NCBI RefSeq assembly: GCF_036625195.1
Contig: NZ_JAZKUG010000001.1
Coordinates: 1,550,001-1,614,000 of the forward strand
Source: Accumulibacter sp.
Lineage (GTDB): Bacteria; Pseudomonadota; Gammaproteobacteria; Burkholderiales; Rhodocyclaceae
Direction: 5' to 3'
Length of the DNA stretch: 64,000 nucleotides
Of the stretch, positions 8,200 to 15,887 are shown in pieces. Both the position numbers and the translations under genes were made by a program. The notes beneath the pieces are model-generated. The model saw only the letters and a list, made by a program, of their open reading frames with translations. It was not told where the DNA came from and made no database searches. Each line of letters begins with the position of its first letter. Position 1 is the stretch's first letter.

Positions 8200-8577
8200 T
8201 CAGTAGGCGAGCGAGTCGTGGGTCCGGCGTGTCCCCTGGACCTCGACGCTGACCTGATTCGGGGCACAAATGGCGATTTCCCCCGGACGGGCCAGCCATC
8301 CCTGGCGCACGCAGTACTGTCTTGGACTCGGGTCGGCGGCAACCCGCACGCGACGGCGGTCAACGAGCACTGTCGTCACGCCCAGGGGCCCCGGCACATC
8401 GAGGCGCCGATCGTGTCGCAGGTCGAGCTCCGAAAAGAGCTCGCCGCCACGCCTGACGACAGCCTTGTCGGCGACGCCTGCCCGCCATGCCAGCGGAAAC
8501 GATGCGACGACGCCGGCGAGGCCAAGCGCGATCAGCAGGCAGTCGCCCGGCTTCAGCAGGGCAATCCAGCGGATCAC
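8200..8577 (-). CDS. NusG domain II-containing protein
   Basis: A 125-residue protein. Start is a GTG overlapping the rapZ stop (GTGA). The N-terminus (VIRWIALLKPGDCLLIALGL) contains one membrane segment at roughly residues 10-30, followed by a beta-rich extracytoplasmic domain ending in RPGEIAICAPNQVSVEVQG. This layout matches the small NusG-domain-II membrane proteins seen in many bacteria, often near FAD:protein FMN transferase or transporter genes; their function is not known. It is co-oriented with and overlaps rapZ, so it is probably co-transcribed. The reading frame continues upstream inside rapZ, but only this part has sensible protein character. Confidence 0.75.
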   Translation of the reverse strand: MIRWIALLKPGDCLLIALGLAGVVASFPLAWRAGVADKAVVRRGGELFSELDLRHDRRLDVPGPLGVTTVLVDRRRVRVAADPSPRQYCVRQGWLARPGEIAICAPNQVSVEVQGTRRTHDSLAY

Positions 8578-9455
8578 GCGTTGCTTCCGGCCGCCATGCT
8601 CGGTGCGGCCAGTTCGCGATGCCTGAGCAGCACGCGCGCACAGTCGCGAAACTCGCGTGCCAGCCATTCGGCGAAATACACCGACCGATGCTGGCCACCG
8701 GTGCAGCCGATGGCAACGGTCAGGTAGTTGCGACTGTCCTGCACGTACGCCGGCAGCCACGCGCGGACGAAACGGGCGATGTCGGAGCGCATGCGCAGGA
8801 CGTCGGCCTCGGCCTCGAGGAATTCGACCACGGCTGCGTCCCGTCCGGTCAATGGGCGCAGGTTGAGGTCGTAATGCGGATTGGGCAGGCAGCGGACGTC
8901 GAAGACGAGGTCGGCGTCGAGCGGAATGCCGTTCTTGAAGCCAAAGGATTCGAAGAGCAAGGTCAGTCCGCGACAGGGGTCGCTGGCGATGGTGCTCTTG
9001 ACGAACTGGCGCACCCATTCGCGCAGTGCGGCAGGTTTCACTCCGCTCGTATCGATGTGGTGGCCGAGGGCCGAGAGGCCGGCCAGCCGCCCGCGTTCGG
9101 CGGCAATGGCCTCGGTCAGCGTCAGCTGGTCGCTGGCCAGCGGATGCCGGCGGCGGGTTTCCGAATAACGCTTGATCAGGGTGGCATCCTGCGCATCGAG
9201 GAACAGGAACTGCAACTCGAGATCCTGTTCGCGCAAGGCGTCGAGCTGCAGCGGCAGTGTCGCCACACTGTTACCGCCGCGGATATCGATGACGACGCCG
9301 ACCTTGTCATAGCCCTGCAGATCCAGTTGCCCGACGAGCGGCTGCAACAACTGCGCGGGCAGGTTGTCGACGCAATAATAGTCCGCATCCTCGAGCACCT
9401 TGAGGGCGATCGATTTGCCGGAACCGGAGAGGCCGCTGATGAGAACGAGATGCAT
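8574..9455 (-). CDS. rapZ: RNase adapter protein RapZ (YvcJ family nucleotide-binding protein)
   Basis: A 293-residue P-loop protein. The Walker A motif GLSGSGKS lies at residues 8-15 with the start placed at the ATG 9455 (an ATG four codons earlier is also possible). Further family marks are YYCVDNLPAQLL, DIRGGNSV, FLFLDAQDATLIKRYSETRR, and the C-terminal IGCTGGQHRSVYFAEWLA with the conserved Gly-rich ligand-binding turn. In enterobacteria RapZ binds GlcN6P and directs RNase E to the sRNA GlmZ; in other proteobacteria its targets are less clear. No PTS or sRNA gene is visible beside it here. Confidence 0.93.
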   Translation of the reverse strand: MHLVLISGLSGSGKSIALKVLEDADYYCVDNLPAQLLQPLVGQLDLQGYDKVGVVIDIRGGNSVATLPLQLDALREQDLELQFLFLDAQDATLIKRYSETRRRHPLASDQLTLTEAIAAERGRLAGLSALGHHIDTSGVKPAALREWVRQFVKSTIASDPCRGLTLLFESFGFKNGIPLDADLVFDVRCLPNPHYDLNLRPLTGRDAAVVEFLEAEADVLRMRSDIARFVRAWLPAYVQDSRNYLTVAIGCTGGQHRSVYFAEWLAREFRDCARVLLRHRELAAPSMAAGSNA

Positions 9456-9538
9456 GTGGCGAAGCATAACGGAAGCCCGGTCGCACGGGCAAGCTGCGCT
9501 GCATTAAACTGCCGTTTCTCAGCGGACGGAGCTGGTTG

Positions 9539-10729
9539 ATGAGCATCCTCAGCATTCCCTTTGTCGAAGAACTCGCGGCGCTGCGTCGCGACATCCATGC
9601 TCACCCGGAGCTCGCATTTACCGAGTTCCGCACCGCTGACCTGGTCGCGCGGGAATTGGAGCGCTACGGTCTCGAGGTCGACCGCGGCCTAGCCAGTACG
9701 GGAGTCGTCGGGATTTTGCGCAATGGCCGCGGCCGCCGCGGCATCGGACTTCGCGCCGACATGGACGCCCTGCCATTGCACGAGAAGAACGACTTTCCGC
9801 ACCGCTCGCGCCATTCCGGGCAGATGCACGCCTGCGGGCATGACGGGCATACGGCGATCCTCCTCGGCGCCGCGCGCTACCTGGCCGCCCACCGGGATGA
9901 GCTGGCGATCGACGGCAGCGTGTACTTCATCTTCCAGCCAGCCGAGGAGTCGGAGGGCGGGGCAGCAGTCATGATCGAGGACGGCCTGTTCGACCGGTTT
10001 CCGATGACGGCCGTCTTTGGTCTCCACAACTGGCCGGGATTGCCGGTGGGGCAGTTGGCGGTGATGCCGGGTCCGGTCATGGCCGGTACCTGTGCCTTCG
10101 AGATCACCGTCCGCGGCCATGGATGTCATGCCGCGATGCCACAACAAGGGGTCGATACCCTGGTCGTCGCGAGCCAATTGACGCTTGCGCTGCAGACGGT
10201 TGTCGCCCGCAACGTGCATCCCTGCGAATCGGCAGTGGTCAGCGTCACGCAGATTCACGGCGGGGAAGCGTGGAACATCATCCCGGACGATGCCGTCCTG
10301 CGTGGCACGATCCGCAGCTTCAAGCCAGAGGTCCAGGAACTCGTGGAACGAGCCATCGAGCGGATCTGCAGCGGCGTCGCGAGCGCCTTCGCGGCGCAGA
10401 TCTCTGTTCACTTCGACCACCGCTATCCGCCGACGGTCAACAGTCAAGCGGAGAGCGAGCTCTGTCGCCGTGTGGCCACGCGCCTGCTTGGTGCCGACAA
10501 CGTCCGCACCAGCGAGTTGCCGTCGATGGGCGCGGAGGATTTCGCGTACATGTTGCGCGAGAAGCCGGGGTGCTACGTCTGGCTCGGGAACGGCCCAGGC
10601 ACCGGCGGCTGTACCTTGCACAACCCGCATTACGATTTCAACGACGAGCTGTTGCCGCTTGGTGTCAGCTACTGGGTGCGGCTTGCCGAATGCGTCCTCG
10701 GGGAGTCGTCGCCAGGCGATGACGACTGA
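9539..10729 (+). CDS. M20 family amidohydrolase (hippurate hydrolase-like)
   Basis: A 396-residue M20D metallopeptidase/amidohydrolase, starting at ATG 9539 after GGAG; a TTG one codon earlier is less likely. Family marks are LRRDIHAHPELAFTE at the N-terminus, LRADMDALPLHE, the metal-binding HACGHDGHTA, FIFQPAEE with the catalytic glutamates, GLHNWPGLPVG, HGCHAAMPQQGVD in the dimerisation lid, and SMGAEDFAYML near the end. These enzymes remove acyl groups from amino acids (hippurate, N-acetyl amino acids, indole-amino-acid conjugates); the substrate here is not determined. It is divergent from rapZ with only 83 bases between, so the two promoters share that gap. Confidence 0.92.
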   Translation: MSILSIPFVEELAALRRDIHAHPELAFTEFRTADLVARELERYGLEVDRGLASTGVVGILRNGRGRRGIGLRADMDALPLHEKNDFPHRSRHSGQMHACGHDGHTAILLGAARYLAAHRDELAIDGSVYFIFQPAEESEGGAAVMIEDGLFDRFPMTAVFGLHNWPGLPVGQLAVMPGPVMAGTCAFEITVRGHGCHAAMPQQGVDTLVVASQLTLALQTVVARNVHPCESAVVSVTQIHGGEAWNIIPDDAVLRGTIRSFKPEVQELVERAIERICSGVASAFAAQISVHFDHRYPPTVNSQAESELCRRVATRLLGADNVRTSELPSMGAEDFAYMLREKPGCYVWLGNGPGTGGCTLHNPHYDFNDELLPLGVSYWVRLAECVLGESSPGDDD

Positions 10730-11414
10730 ACGGCCGTGGATCAGGCAGCCGATGGCGTTGCCGTGAAAAAGGGCCAGGGACGCCGAGTACGACGAGAAAA
10801 TGGCTCGGGTGCCCGCCGACAGCTGGAAGAGGTCCCGGTGGGAGAGGGCGAACCGGGCAACGGCGGCGGTCGTGGGGGCAAAGGCTGGGATGTCCTGCAG
10901 CAGGGTGCCGAGCGAGCGCTGGCCGGTGAGCGCCTTTGGCGAGAGGGTGATCGTGGGCATCAGCACGGCGGCGACGGAAAAACCGGGGTTGGCCACGTTG
11001 ACATAGACTTTCTGCCGCCTGGCCTGGCGCCAGTTGCGCGCGACTTCTGATCTCGGTCAGGGCCGGCGCGAGTGGCTGTGGCGCGTCTGCTCAAGGTAGT
11101 GTGCGGCGGTAGCGACCGCGGTCAGGATGTCGGGACCTCGATGGACAAGCGCAGCATCGCTGCATTGAAGGCGGGCACGTCCAGCGTCTGCAACGTATGG
11201 TAGAAGGACCTGTTGAGCTATGGTTCAGCCGGATTCCCACCAGTGACGGCAATTGCCGGGACGATGATCGCGAGGGGCAGGATCCAGGTCGTGCGCCGTT
11301 GTTTGTGATCCGTCGCCGAACATGGTCTTGGCGTCACCGGCGGTACTGGCAAGCGGCGCAAGCCGCATCTTCCTAAGCCATTTCCACCGTCGCGCTACGA
11401 TTTGTCGGCTGCAG
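10730..11414. other. 685-base stretch with no convincing gene
   Basis: Open frames occur on both strands but none has family resemblance, a ribosome-binding site or plausible codon pattern. A minus-strand stretch read from about 10996 to 10760 (ANPGFSVAAVLMPTITLSPK and onward) has a more protein-like composition than the rest and could be the remains of a decayed gene. I could not assign it. Confidence 0.4.
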
Positions 11415-11900
11415 TCACTGGCCGCCCGTTCCCGCCTGCGTTCCGTGTAGGGACTTGGCCAAGTAGTAGCCAACTGACACTGCCAGAGCCAGTGCTGCCG
11501 TGGCATAGACGTAGTCCGGGCTGACCTCCTTGTAATCGAGGATGACAATCTTGCGAAGGACCGCCATGTAGGCCGTCGCCAGAACGATCTCGAGGTGCAG
11601 TCCACCCTCCTGCAGGTAGCTCACGATATTGACGAACACTTCAATGGCGATCAGTACTGCCATGAAGGCCCCGAAGGTTGCGAGAATGTCGCTGATTTCG
11701 AGCAGAAAATAGGGGTGGACGCTGATCCTGCTATAGAGCACATATACTACGTCGGCGACACCCCACCAGATGACGAAGACCATCAGCACCGCCAGCACGC
11801 GCGCCGCATGGCGGATGCTGCCCCGTAAGCGGTTGATCAGCTGCTCGTCTGGGAAAATGGGTTGCACCGGATCCGCGGGGTCCTTTTCCTGGCCTTTCAT
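11415..11900 (-). CDS. PsiE-like four-helix membrane protein
   Basis: A 161-residue inner-membrane protein with four hydrophobic segments: about 34-56 (VLAVLMVFVIWWGVADVVYVLY), 68-92 (LLEISDILATFGAFMAVLIAI), 103-118 and 131-148. The pattern and the LHLEIVLATAYMAVLRKIVILDYK segment, quoted in part, match the phosphate-starvation-inducible PsiE family, whose biochemical function is unknown. A Pho box was not found by eye in the upstream 100 bases. It stands alone, between a gene-poor stretch and an insertion sequence. Confidence 0.82.
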   Translation of the reverse strand: MKGQEKDPADPVQPIFPDEQLINRLRGSIRHAARVLAVLMVFVIWWGVADVVYVLYSRISVHPYFLLEISDILATFGAFMAVLIAIEVFVNIVSYLQEGGLHLEIVLATAYMAVLRKIVILDYKEVSPDYVYATAALALAVSVGYYLAKSLHGTQAGTGGQ

Positions 11901-12152
11901 CAGTACCTCCCATGATAGTCGGGCGGGGCGCGGTTATGACTGTGCCCACGATGCGCTGATGGCGATCGTACCTGTACCAGAGGACATCGACCGCGTTCTC
12001 GCACATCACTGCCGAGAGAGACTCGTCCAACAGCTGCCCGAAGAGTCCGTGGTTCCATCATCATTCTTGACGGTGTGACGGACCCGAATCGACACCGAAG
12101 ATGACCGTCACGCCAACTCTACCCGAATTGCCGCCAACCTGCGAGCCCGCCA

Positions 12153-12180
12153 GCGAAGTCGCAGCCCTGAAGCATGACCC
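12153..12180. repeat. left target duplication and terminal inverted repeat of the DruA-bearing IS
   Basis: GCGAAGTCG (12153-12161) followed directly by the inverted repeat CAGCCCTGAAGCATGACCC (12162-12180). Both match the right end without mismatch. Confidence 0.93.
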
Positions 12181-12398
12181 TGCTGAATCGGCCCCGCTTG
12201 CCGGAAGCCCCCGTTTTCGGCGCTGAAGCGGTCAGATTGCTGGAGGCTGGTGGCAGGTGAGGGCTGGATGCGTGGGTGGTGTGGGGTCCGTGAAGAGGGT
12301 GTCGATCGGTGGCAGGAACTCCGTTGTGATCTCTGGGCGAGCCTCTCCCTGCACGGAGCGCACCGCGCGGGGTGGTTCCTGGGGCCGTCCTGGAGAGG

Positions 12399-13919
12399 TC
12401 ACTCGAGTTGCAGCAGAAAGGGTTTGGCGAGAAGCACGCGCATCCGCGCGGAATCGAGCCAGGGCGCAGCGCAGGAATTTCGGATGAAGGCGATGGCCCC
12501 GCGCACGCCGAGTTGGTCGAACAGATCGCGCAGCTGTCGCGTGAAGCGCGCCAGGGTATTGAAGACATGCGCCAGCCGCATCAGGAGGTGGTAGCCGCGC
12601 ATCGCATTCCAGTCGAGGGCAAAGGCATGCTCGTAGTGGTAGCCCTGGTGTTTCTCGACGAGGAAGCCCGCTTCGATGCCCCAGCGGTGGCGGGCGCCGA
12701 GATTGCAACGCACATGGACGTTCTCGCAGCTGAGCGGCCGACTGGAGAGCCAGGCGTGGCGTGCCGTCTCGGTCACGATGGCGGCCTGTTGGTCGACCCG
12801 CTGCCAGCTTTCCTCACAGACGACCACGTGCAGCTTGAGCCGGCAACGACCGTTCGCGCCAAAGGCATACTCGATGTCATTGACCCAGCTGAAGTGCTGT
12901 TGGCGTTTGCCCCAGTCCAGCTGCCGGGTTTGCGACTGCCGGGGCTGCAGCGCGCGGAACTCCTCCCAGACCGAGGGCAGATCCTTGTCCCGGAGGACGA
13001 TCATGAACTGCCAGCCGGCGCGCCGGCAGCGTTGCATCACCGGCCCGTTGGCGTAGAGTCCGTCGAGCACGAGCAGGATCGGCAGGCGCGGGAACAGCCT
13101 CTTGAGCCGGTCGCTCAAGCGCGCAAAGCCGCGCAGCTCGCAATCCTGCTTCTGCGCTTCGCTGTCGCCCAGCGCGTGTTCGAGGAACTCGCTGAGCAAC
13201 GGGATGACCAGACCGCCGTGGAAGACGAGGCTGGCTTCGAGCACGTAGACGAAGTACTGGGTGTGGCGGTTTTCGTCCTTGCCGACGCTGCGCTGCAGGA
13301 GTTCCTCCGCCCAGAGGGTGTCGCCGGCGAGCTTCTGCGAGCCATCGATGGCGATCGGATGGCAGTGGTTGATCAGATAACGCCGGAAGCTCTTGCCGCG
13401 GATCAGGCGGCGCACCAGGTCGACGTGCGCCTGTTCGAGTTGCGTCAGGTCGATGTCGCGCAGCAGCCGATAGAGGGTGTCGGCGTGCGGCAGGGCCTCG
13501 ATCTGCGGGAACAGCAATTGCAGGTTGGCGAGGAACTGCGGACGGGTCATTTCGCGGTTGGTCTCGCGCCGGGAGGCGAACTGGAAGACGAACATCAGCA
13601 GCCCATAGAGCAGCAGCGCGGTCAGCTTGTGCCGGCGCTTCCTGGGGGCCCGCGGGTCGGGAATCCGTTCCAGCTGGTCGAGCAAGGCCGGCAGCTCCTG
13701 GCGCAGGAGGCGTGCCTGCTTGCTCACGGCGTCCTCGCGGGCTGCCCGTTCTTCGTCGATGGTCGTGAAGGCCGAGCATCGGTTGGGCAGCGGCGGGGGT
13801 GACTGGGGCCGTTGTCCCATCGCGCGCCGCTTCGCGTTCAGCGCCTGCTCCTGCCGTCTCTTGTCGCTGCGTTGCGCCCGAATGCCGGCACGCGTCGGAC
13901 GACTGCAGGGTTTGCTCAT
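12399..13919 (-). CDS. DDE transposase of the DruA-bearing IS
   Basis: A 506-residue transposase starting at ATG 13919, which overlaps the stop of the DUF4338 gene (ATGA). The N-terminal 60 residues are basic. Likely catalytic residues lie in AIDGSQKLAGDT (first Asp), ILLVLDGLYANGPV (second Asp) and GIEAGFLVEKHQGYHYEHAF (Glu with the following GYHYEH signature). A middle region with LHADTLYRLLRDID-like helices resembles the N-terminal domain of IS4/ISNCY-type transposases. Translational coupling to the upstream DUF4338 gene suggests the two act together. A related C-terminal fragment lies just outside the element at 15388-15684. Confidence 0.88.
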   Translation of the reverse strand: MSKPCSRPTRAGIRAQRSDKRRQEQALNAKRRAMGQRPQSPPPLPNRCSAFTTIDEERAAREDAVSKQARLLRQELPALLDQLERIPDPRAPRKRRHKLTALLLYGLLMFVFQFASRRETNREMTRPQFLANLQLLFPQIEALPHADTLYRLLRDIDLTQLEQAHVDLVRRLIRGKSFRRYLINHCHPIAIDGSQKLAGDTLWAEELLQRSVGKDENRHTQYFVYVLEASLVFHGGLVIPLLSEFLEHALGDSEAQKQDCELRGFARLSDRLKRLFPRLPILLVLDGLYANGPVMQRCRRAGWQFMIVLRDKDLPSVWEEFRALQPRQSQTRQLDWGKRQQHFSWVNDIEYAFGANGRCRLKLHVVVCEESWQRVDQQAAIVTETARHAWLSSRPLSCENVHVRCNLGARHRWGIEAGFLVEKHQGYHYEHAFALDWNAMRGYHLLMRLAHVFNTLARFTRQLRDLFDQLGVRGAIAFIRNSCAAPWLDSARMRVLLAKPFLLQLE

Positions 13920-14836
13920 CGCCGGGTGGGCTCGGTCACGGCGCACAGCCGGTCCCGACCGTCGCTGCCGAGCGGCTTGACCCATACTTGCCGAGGCGTG
14001 CTGTGATAGGTCCGCCCAGGGCGGGCCAGCCCGCGTCCGCTGGTCTCTCCGAGCAATTGCCAGCCGGCAGCCCGGTAGCAGGTGCCGGCATGCTGGCGCG
14101 GGTCGACGAAGCTTTCCAGCAGCAGGGGCTCGAAGCCCCAGTGTTCGAGCCAGTCGCTGCGCGCACGACGCGCGAGTTGGCCGAGCACCTGGCTGGCCAG
14201 ATGCGGCACGCGGACGTGCGGGAAGATCAGGAAGCGACTGTTGTTGAGTACCCGTGGCAGGTTGTGGCGCCGGGTCTGAGCGGTCCAGCCGATCCAGTCG
14301 TCGCGCACGGCCACTGCCCGGGCGGCACCGGACAACAGGACACAACCGAGCCGCAGCTCGCCCGCCGTGATGAAGTAACGCAACCGGTAGCCGAAGGCAC
14401 CCTGGAAACCGAGCGGGTGCCAGCGCGCCATCAGATCATCCCATTGCTTCGCCAAGGCGGTGTCGCGGATCACTTCCAGGCGGACCGGGGCCAGGGCCGA
14501 CAGCGAAACCTCCACCGGAGTCGGCTCGACCATCGGCTCGGCAACGGCCCGGGGCTGCGCCGGGCAGCGTGGCGTCGAACGGGATACCCGCGCGGCCCGC
14601 TGTGCGGGCAGGACGAGCAGGCCGGCCGCCTGCAAGCGCTGCAGGAACTCCAGGCAGGCGCCGGTCTTCGCCGTCCCCGTCAGCGTCACCCAGCCCAGAT
14701 GCTCGCACAGCGTCGCCGCCAGTTCATGGCGCGCCAACCCGGGCAGCCACGCCACCGTCGCGCAGATGTCGGCAACCTCTCGCGCACTGAACTCCCGGCC
14801 GCAGTGCACCCAACTGCTCGGCGTCATCGCATCCAT
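13916..14836 (-). CDS. DruA-like DUF4338 protein carried by the IS
   Basis: A 306-residue protein starting MDAMTPSSWVHCGREFSAREV. The C-terminal two thirds carry the DUF4338 signature: FGYRLRYFI, GCVLLSGAARAVAVRDDWIGW, RRHNLPRVLNNSRFLIFPHV, VPHLASQVLGQLARR and ESFVDPRQHAGTCYRAAGW followed by GETSGRG. DUF4338 is the family of DruA in the Druantia anti-phage system. Here there is no DruE helicase nearby, and the gene lies inside the terminal repeats of an insertion sequence and overlaps its transposase, so it most likely serves transposition rather than defence. The N-terminal 150 residues look like a winged-helix DNA-binding region, which is inference. Confidence 0.88.
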   Translation of the reverse strand: MDAMTPSSWVHCGREFSAREVADICATVAWLPGLARHELAATLCEHLGWVTLTGTAKTGACLEFLQRLQAAGLLVLPAQRAARVSRSTPRCPAQPRAVAEPMVEPTPVEVSLSALAPVRLEVIRDTALAKQWDDLMARWHPLGFQGAFGYRLRYFITAGELRLGCVLLSGAARAVAVRDDWIGWTAQTRRHNLPRVLNNSRFLIFPHVRVPHLASQVLGQLARRARSDWLEHWGFEPLLLESFVDPRQHAGTCYRAAGWQLLGETSGRGLARPGRTYHSTPRQVWVKPLGSDGRDRLCAVTEPTRR

Positions 14837-14970
14837 CGCACAACCTTCACCAGAAACGCAGATCCGCTAACCTCAGCCTATTCTGCCAAAGGCCTCGAAA
14901 ATTGTCTAGCCCTCCTTTGCGAAAGTTTTTTTTGCGGTGGCCGTCAAGCCTTGCTACGACTGGGCTGCGC

Positions 14971-14998
14971 GGGTCATGCTTCAGGGCTGGCGAAGTCG
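14971..14998. repeat. right terminal inverted repeat and target duplication of the DruA-bearing IS
   Basis: GGGTCATGCTTCAGGGCTG (14971-14989) is the exact complement of the left repeat, followed by the second copy of GCGAAGTCG (14990-14998). Confidence 0.93.
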
Positions 14999-15387
14999 CC
15001 GTCCTGGTGGTGACGGCCCTTGCGCGACTGCATGCCAACCGCCACGTCCCGAGAGAAGTTTCCCTTGGTTTTTTCGACGCCCGAGCGCGTTCATACAATT
15101 CCCTCACCACAGCGAGTACCACGATGGCATTGGCTTCCAGTTCCGTGTAACGTGCGGCACTGTCCGCGATGCCCCTTGACCCCCCCCTGTGGCCACTGTG
15201 GAGCGAGCACTTTCCTTGCCGGCCGGTTCGCGTCACCCGGCGCTACCTCAATAACGGCGTCAACCCTCTCTTCGTGCATTGGCAGAAAGGAATGGTCGGT
15301 GCATTTGCTTGATGGGCGCGGCGTGAATCGAGAGGTTCACGAACCGTTCTGCGAGAGGCCGGGGGTGCAAGTCCTCCGGCCGACTGC
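14999..15387. other. intergenic stretch with possible group II intron 3' end
   Basis: No gene can be supported here. Bases 15314-15385 on the plus strand contain GGCGTGAATCGAGAGGTTCACG with CCGTTCTGCGAGAGG after it and then a hairpin of GGCCGG and CCGGCC. This resembles domains V and VI at the 3' end of a bacterial group II intron. The sequence changes at about 15386 into a transposase reading frame, as expected if the intron had been inserted in that gene. No intron-encoded reverse transcriptase is visible upstream, so it would be a truncated relic. A minus-strand frame from 15236 is interrupted by the IS at 14998. Confidence 0.35.
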
Positions 15388-15684
15388 CACGAGAACAACA
15401 ACACCCTCCAGACCAATGGCTACCATTTCGACCACAACTTCGGACACGGCAAACAGTTCTCGGCCAACCTGTTCGCTACCCTGATCCTGTTGGCCTTCTT
15501 GATCCATACCGCCCTGGACTGGATGGACTCCCCTTACGCCACGGTGCGCGCCACGCTGCCTTCCCGCCGCACCTTCTTCGAACACCTGCGCGCCTTGCTG
15601 CAGCACCTGCCGTTCGATGACTGGGATCTCCTCATGCGCTTCATGCAGCAGAGCCTCGCTCCCAACGACACAGACACCAGCTGA
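15388..15684 (+). pseudogene. C-terminal relic of a DDE transposase
   Basis: The frame from 15388 reads HENNNTLQTNGYHFDHNFGH and continues through FSANLFATLILLAFLIHTAL to a stop at 15684. The NNTLKTxGYHFEHNFGHGK-like segment is the region around the catalytic glutamate of a DDE transposase family; the sequence upstream that should hold the rest is absent. It shares the GYH[FY][DE]H pattern with the transposase at 12399-13919, so the two belong to related families. The left breakpoint coincides with the end of a possible group II intron. Confidence 0.7.
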
Positions 15685-15887
15685 CTTGCCCCATCCAACC
15701 GTTCCGAACCTCACCACCCCCTGCCAGGGATTTTTGAATGAGAACTGCTGGGAGCAATCTGACAAGCTCAAACTATAATCTGCATCAAGGGTCGGGGGCA
15801 GAAACCACTCCAGAATGCCAAGACCCCCTTTAAAAACTCGCTGGGACCGGCTCCCTTGGACCTTGCCAAGATGATGGCTCGAAGCAC

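Larger units (their letters stand above)
12162..14989 (-). mobile_element. complete insertion sequence with transposase and DruA-like (DUF4338) gene
   Basis: A 2,828-base element with exact ends. The 19-base terminal inverted repeat CAGCCCTGAAGCATGACCC is perfect at both ends (12162-12180 and, as its complement, 14971-14989), and it is flanked by the direct repeat GCGAAGTCG (12153-12161 and 14990-14998), a 9-base target duplication. Inside are two minus-strand genes that overlap by four bases, a DUF4338/DruA-like gene followed by a DDE transposase. Perfect repeats and intact frames suggest recent insertion. I cannot name the IS family; a search of the ends against ISfinder would settle it. 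Confidence 0.93.

Noticed and set aside
7976..8299. Longer N-terminus for AhcY
   Set aside because: It would translate the SAH aptamer; the GTG at 7975 has its own ribosome-binding site and fits the family.
10736..11050. Plus-strand frame of 104 codons after the amidohydrolase
   Set aside because: Gly/Arg-rich, no ribosome-binding site and no family resemblance.
12372..13802. Long plus-strand frame of 476 codons
   Set aside because: Antisense to the DDE transposase, which has clear catalytic motifs; the plus-strand frame has none.
13916..14836. Druantia defence system, suggested by the DruA-like gene
   Set aside because: No DruB-E genes or large helicase are nearby, and the gene lies inside the inverted repeats of an insertion sequence.
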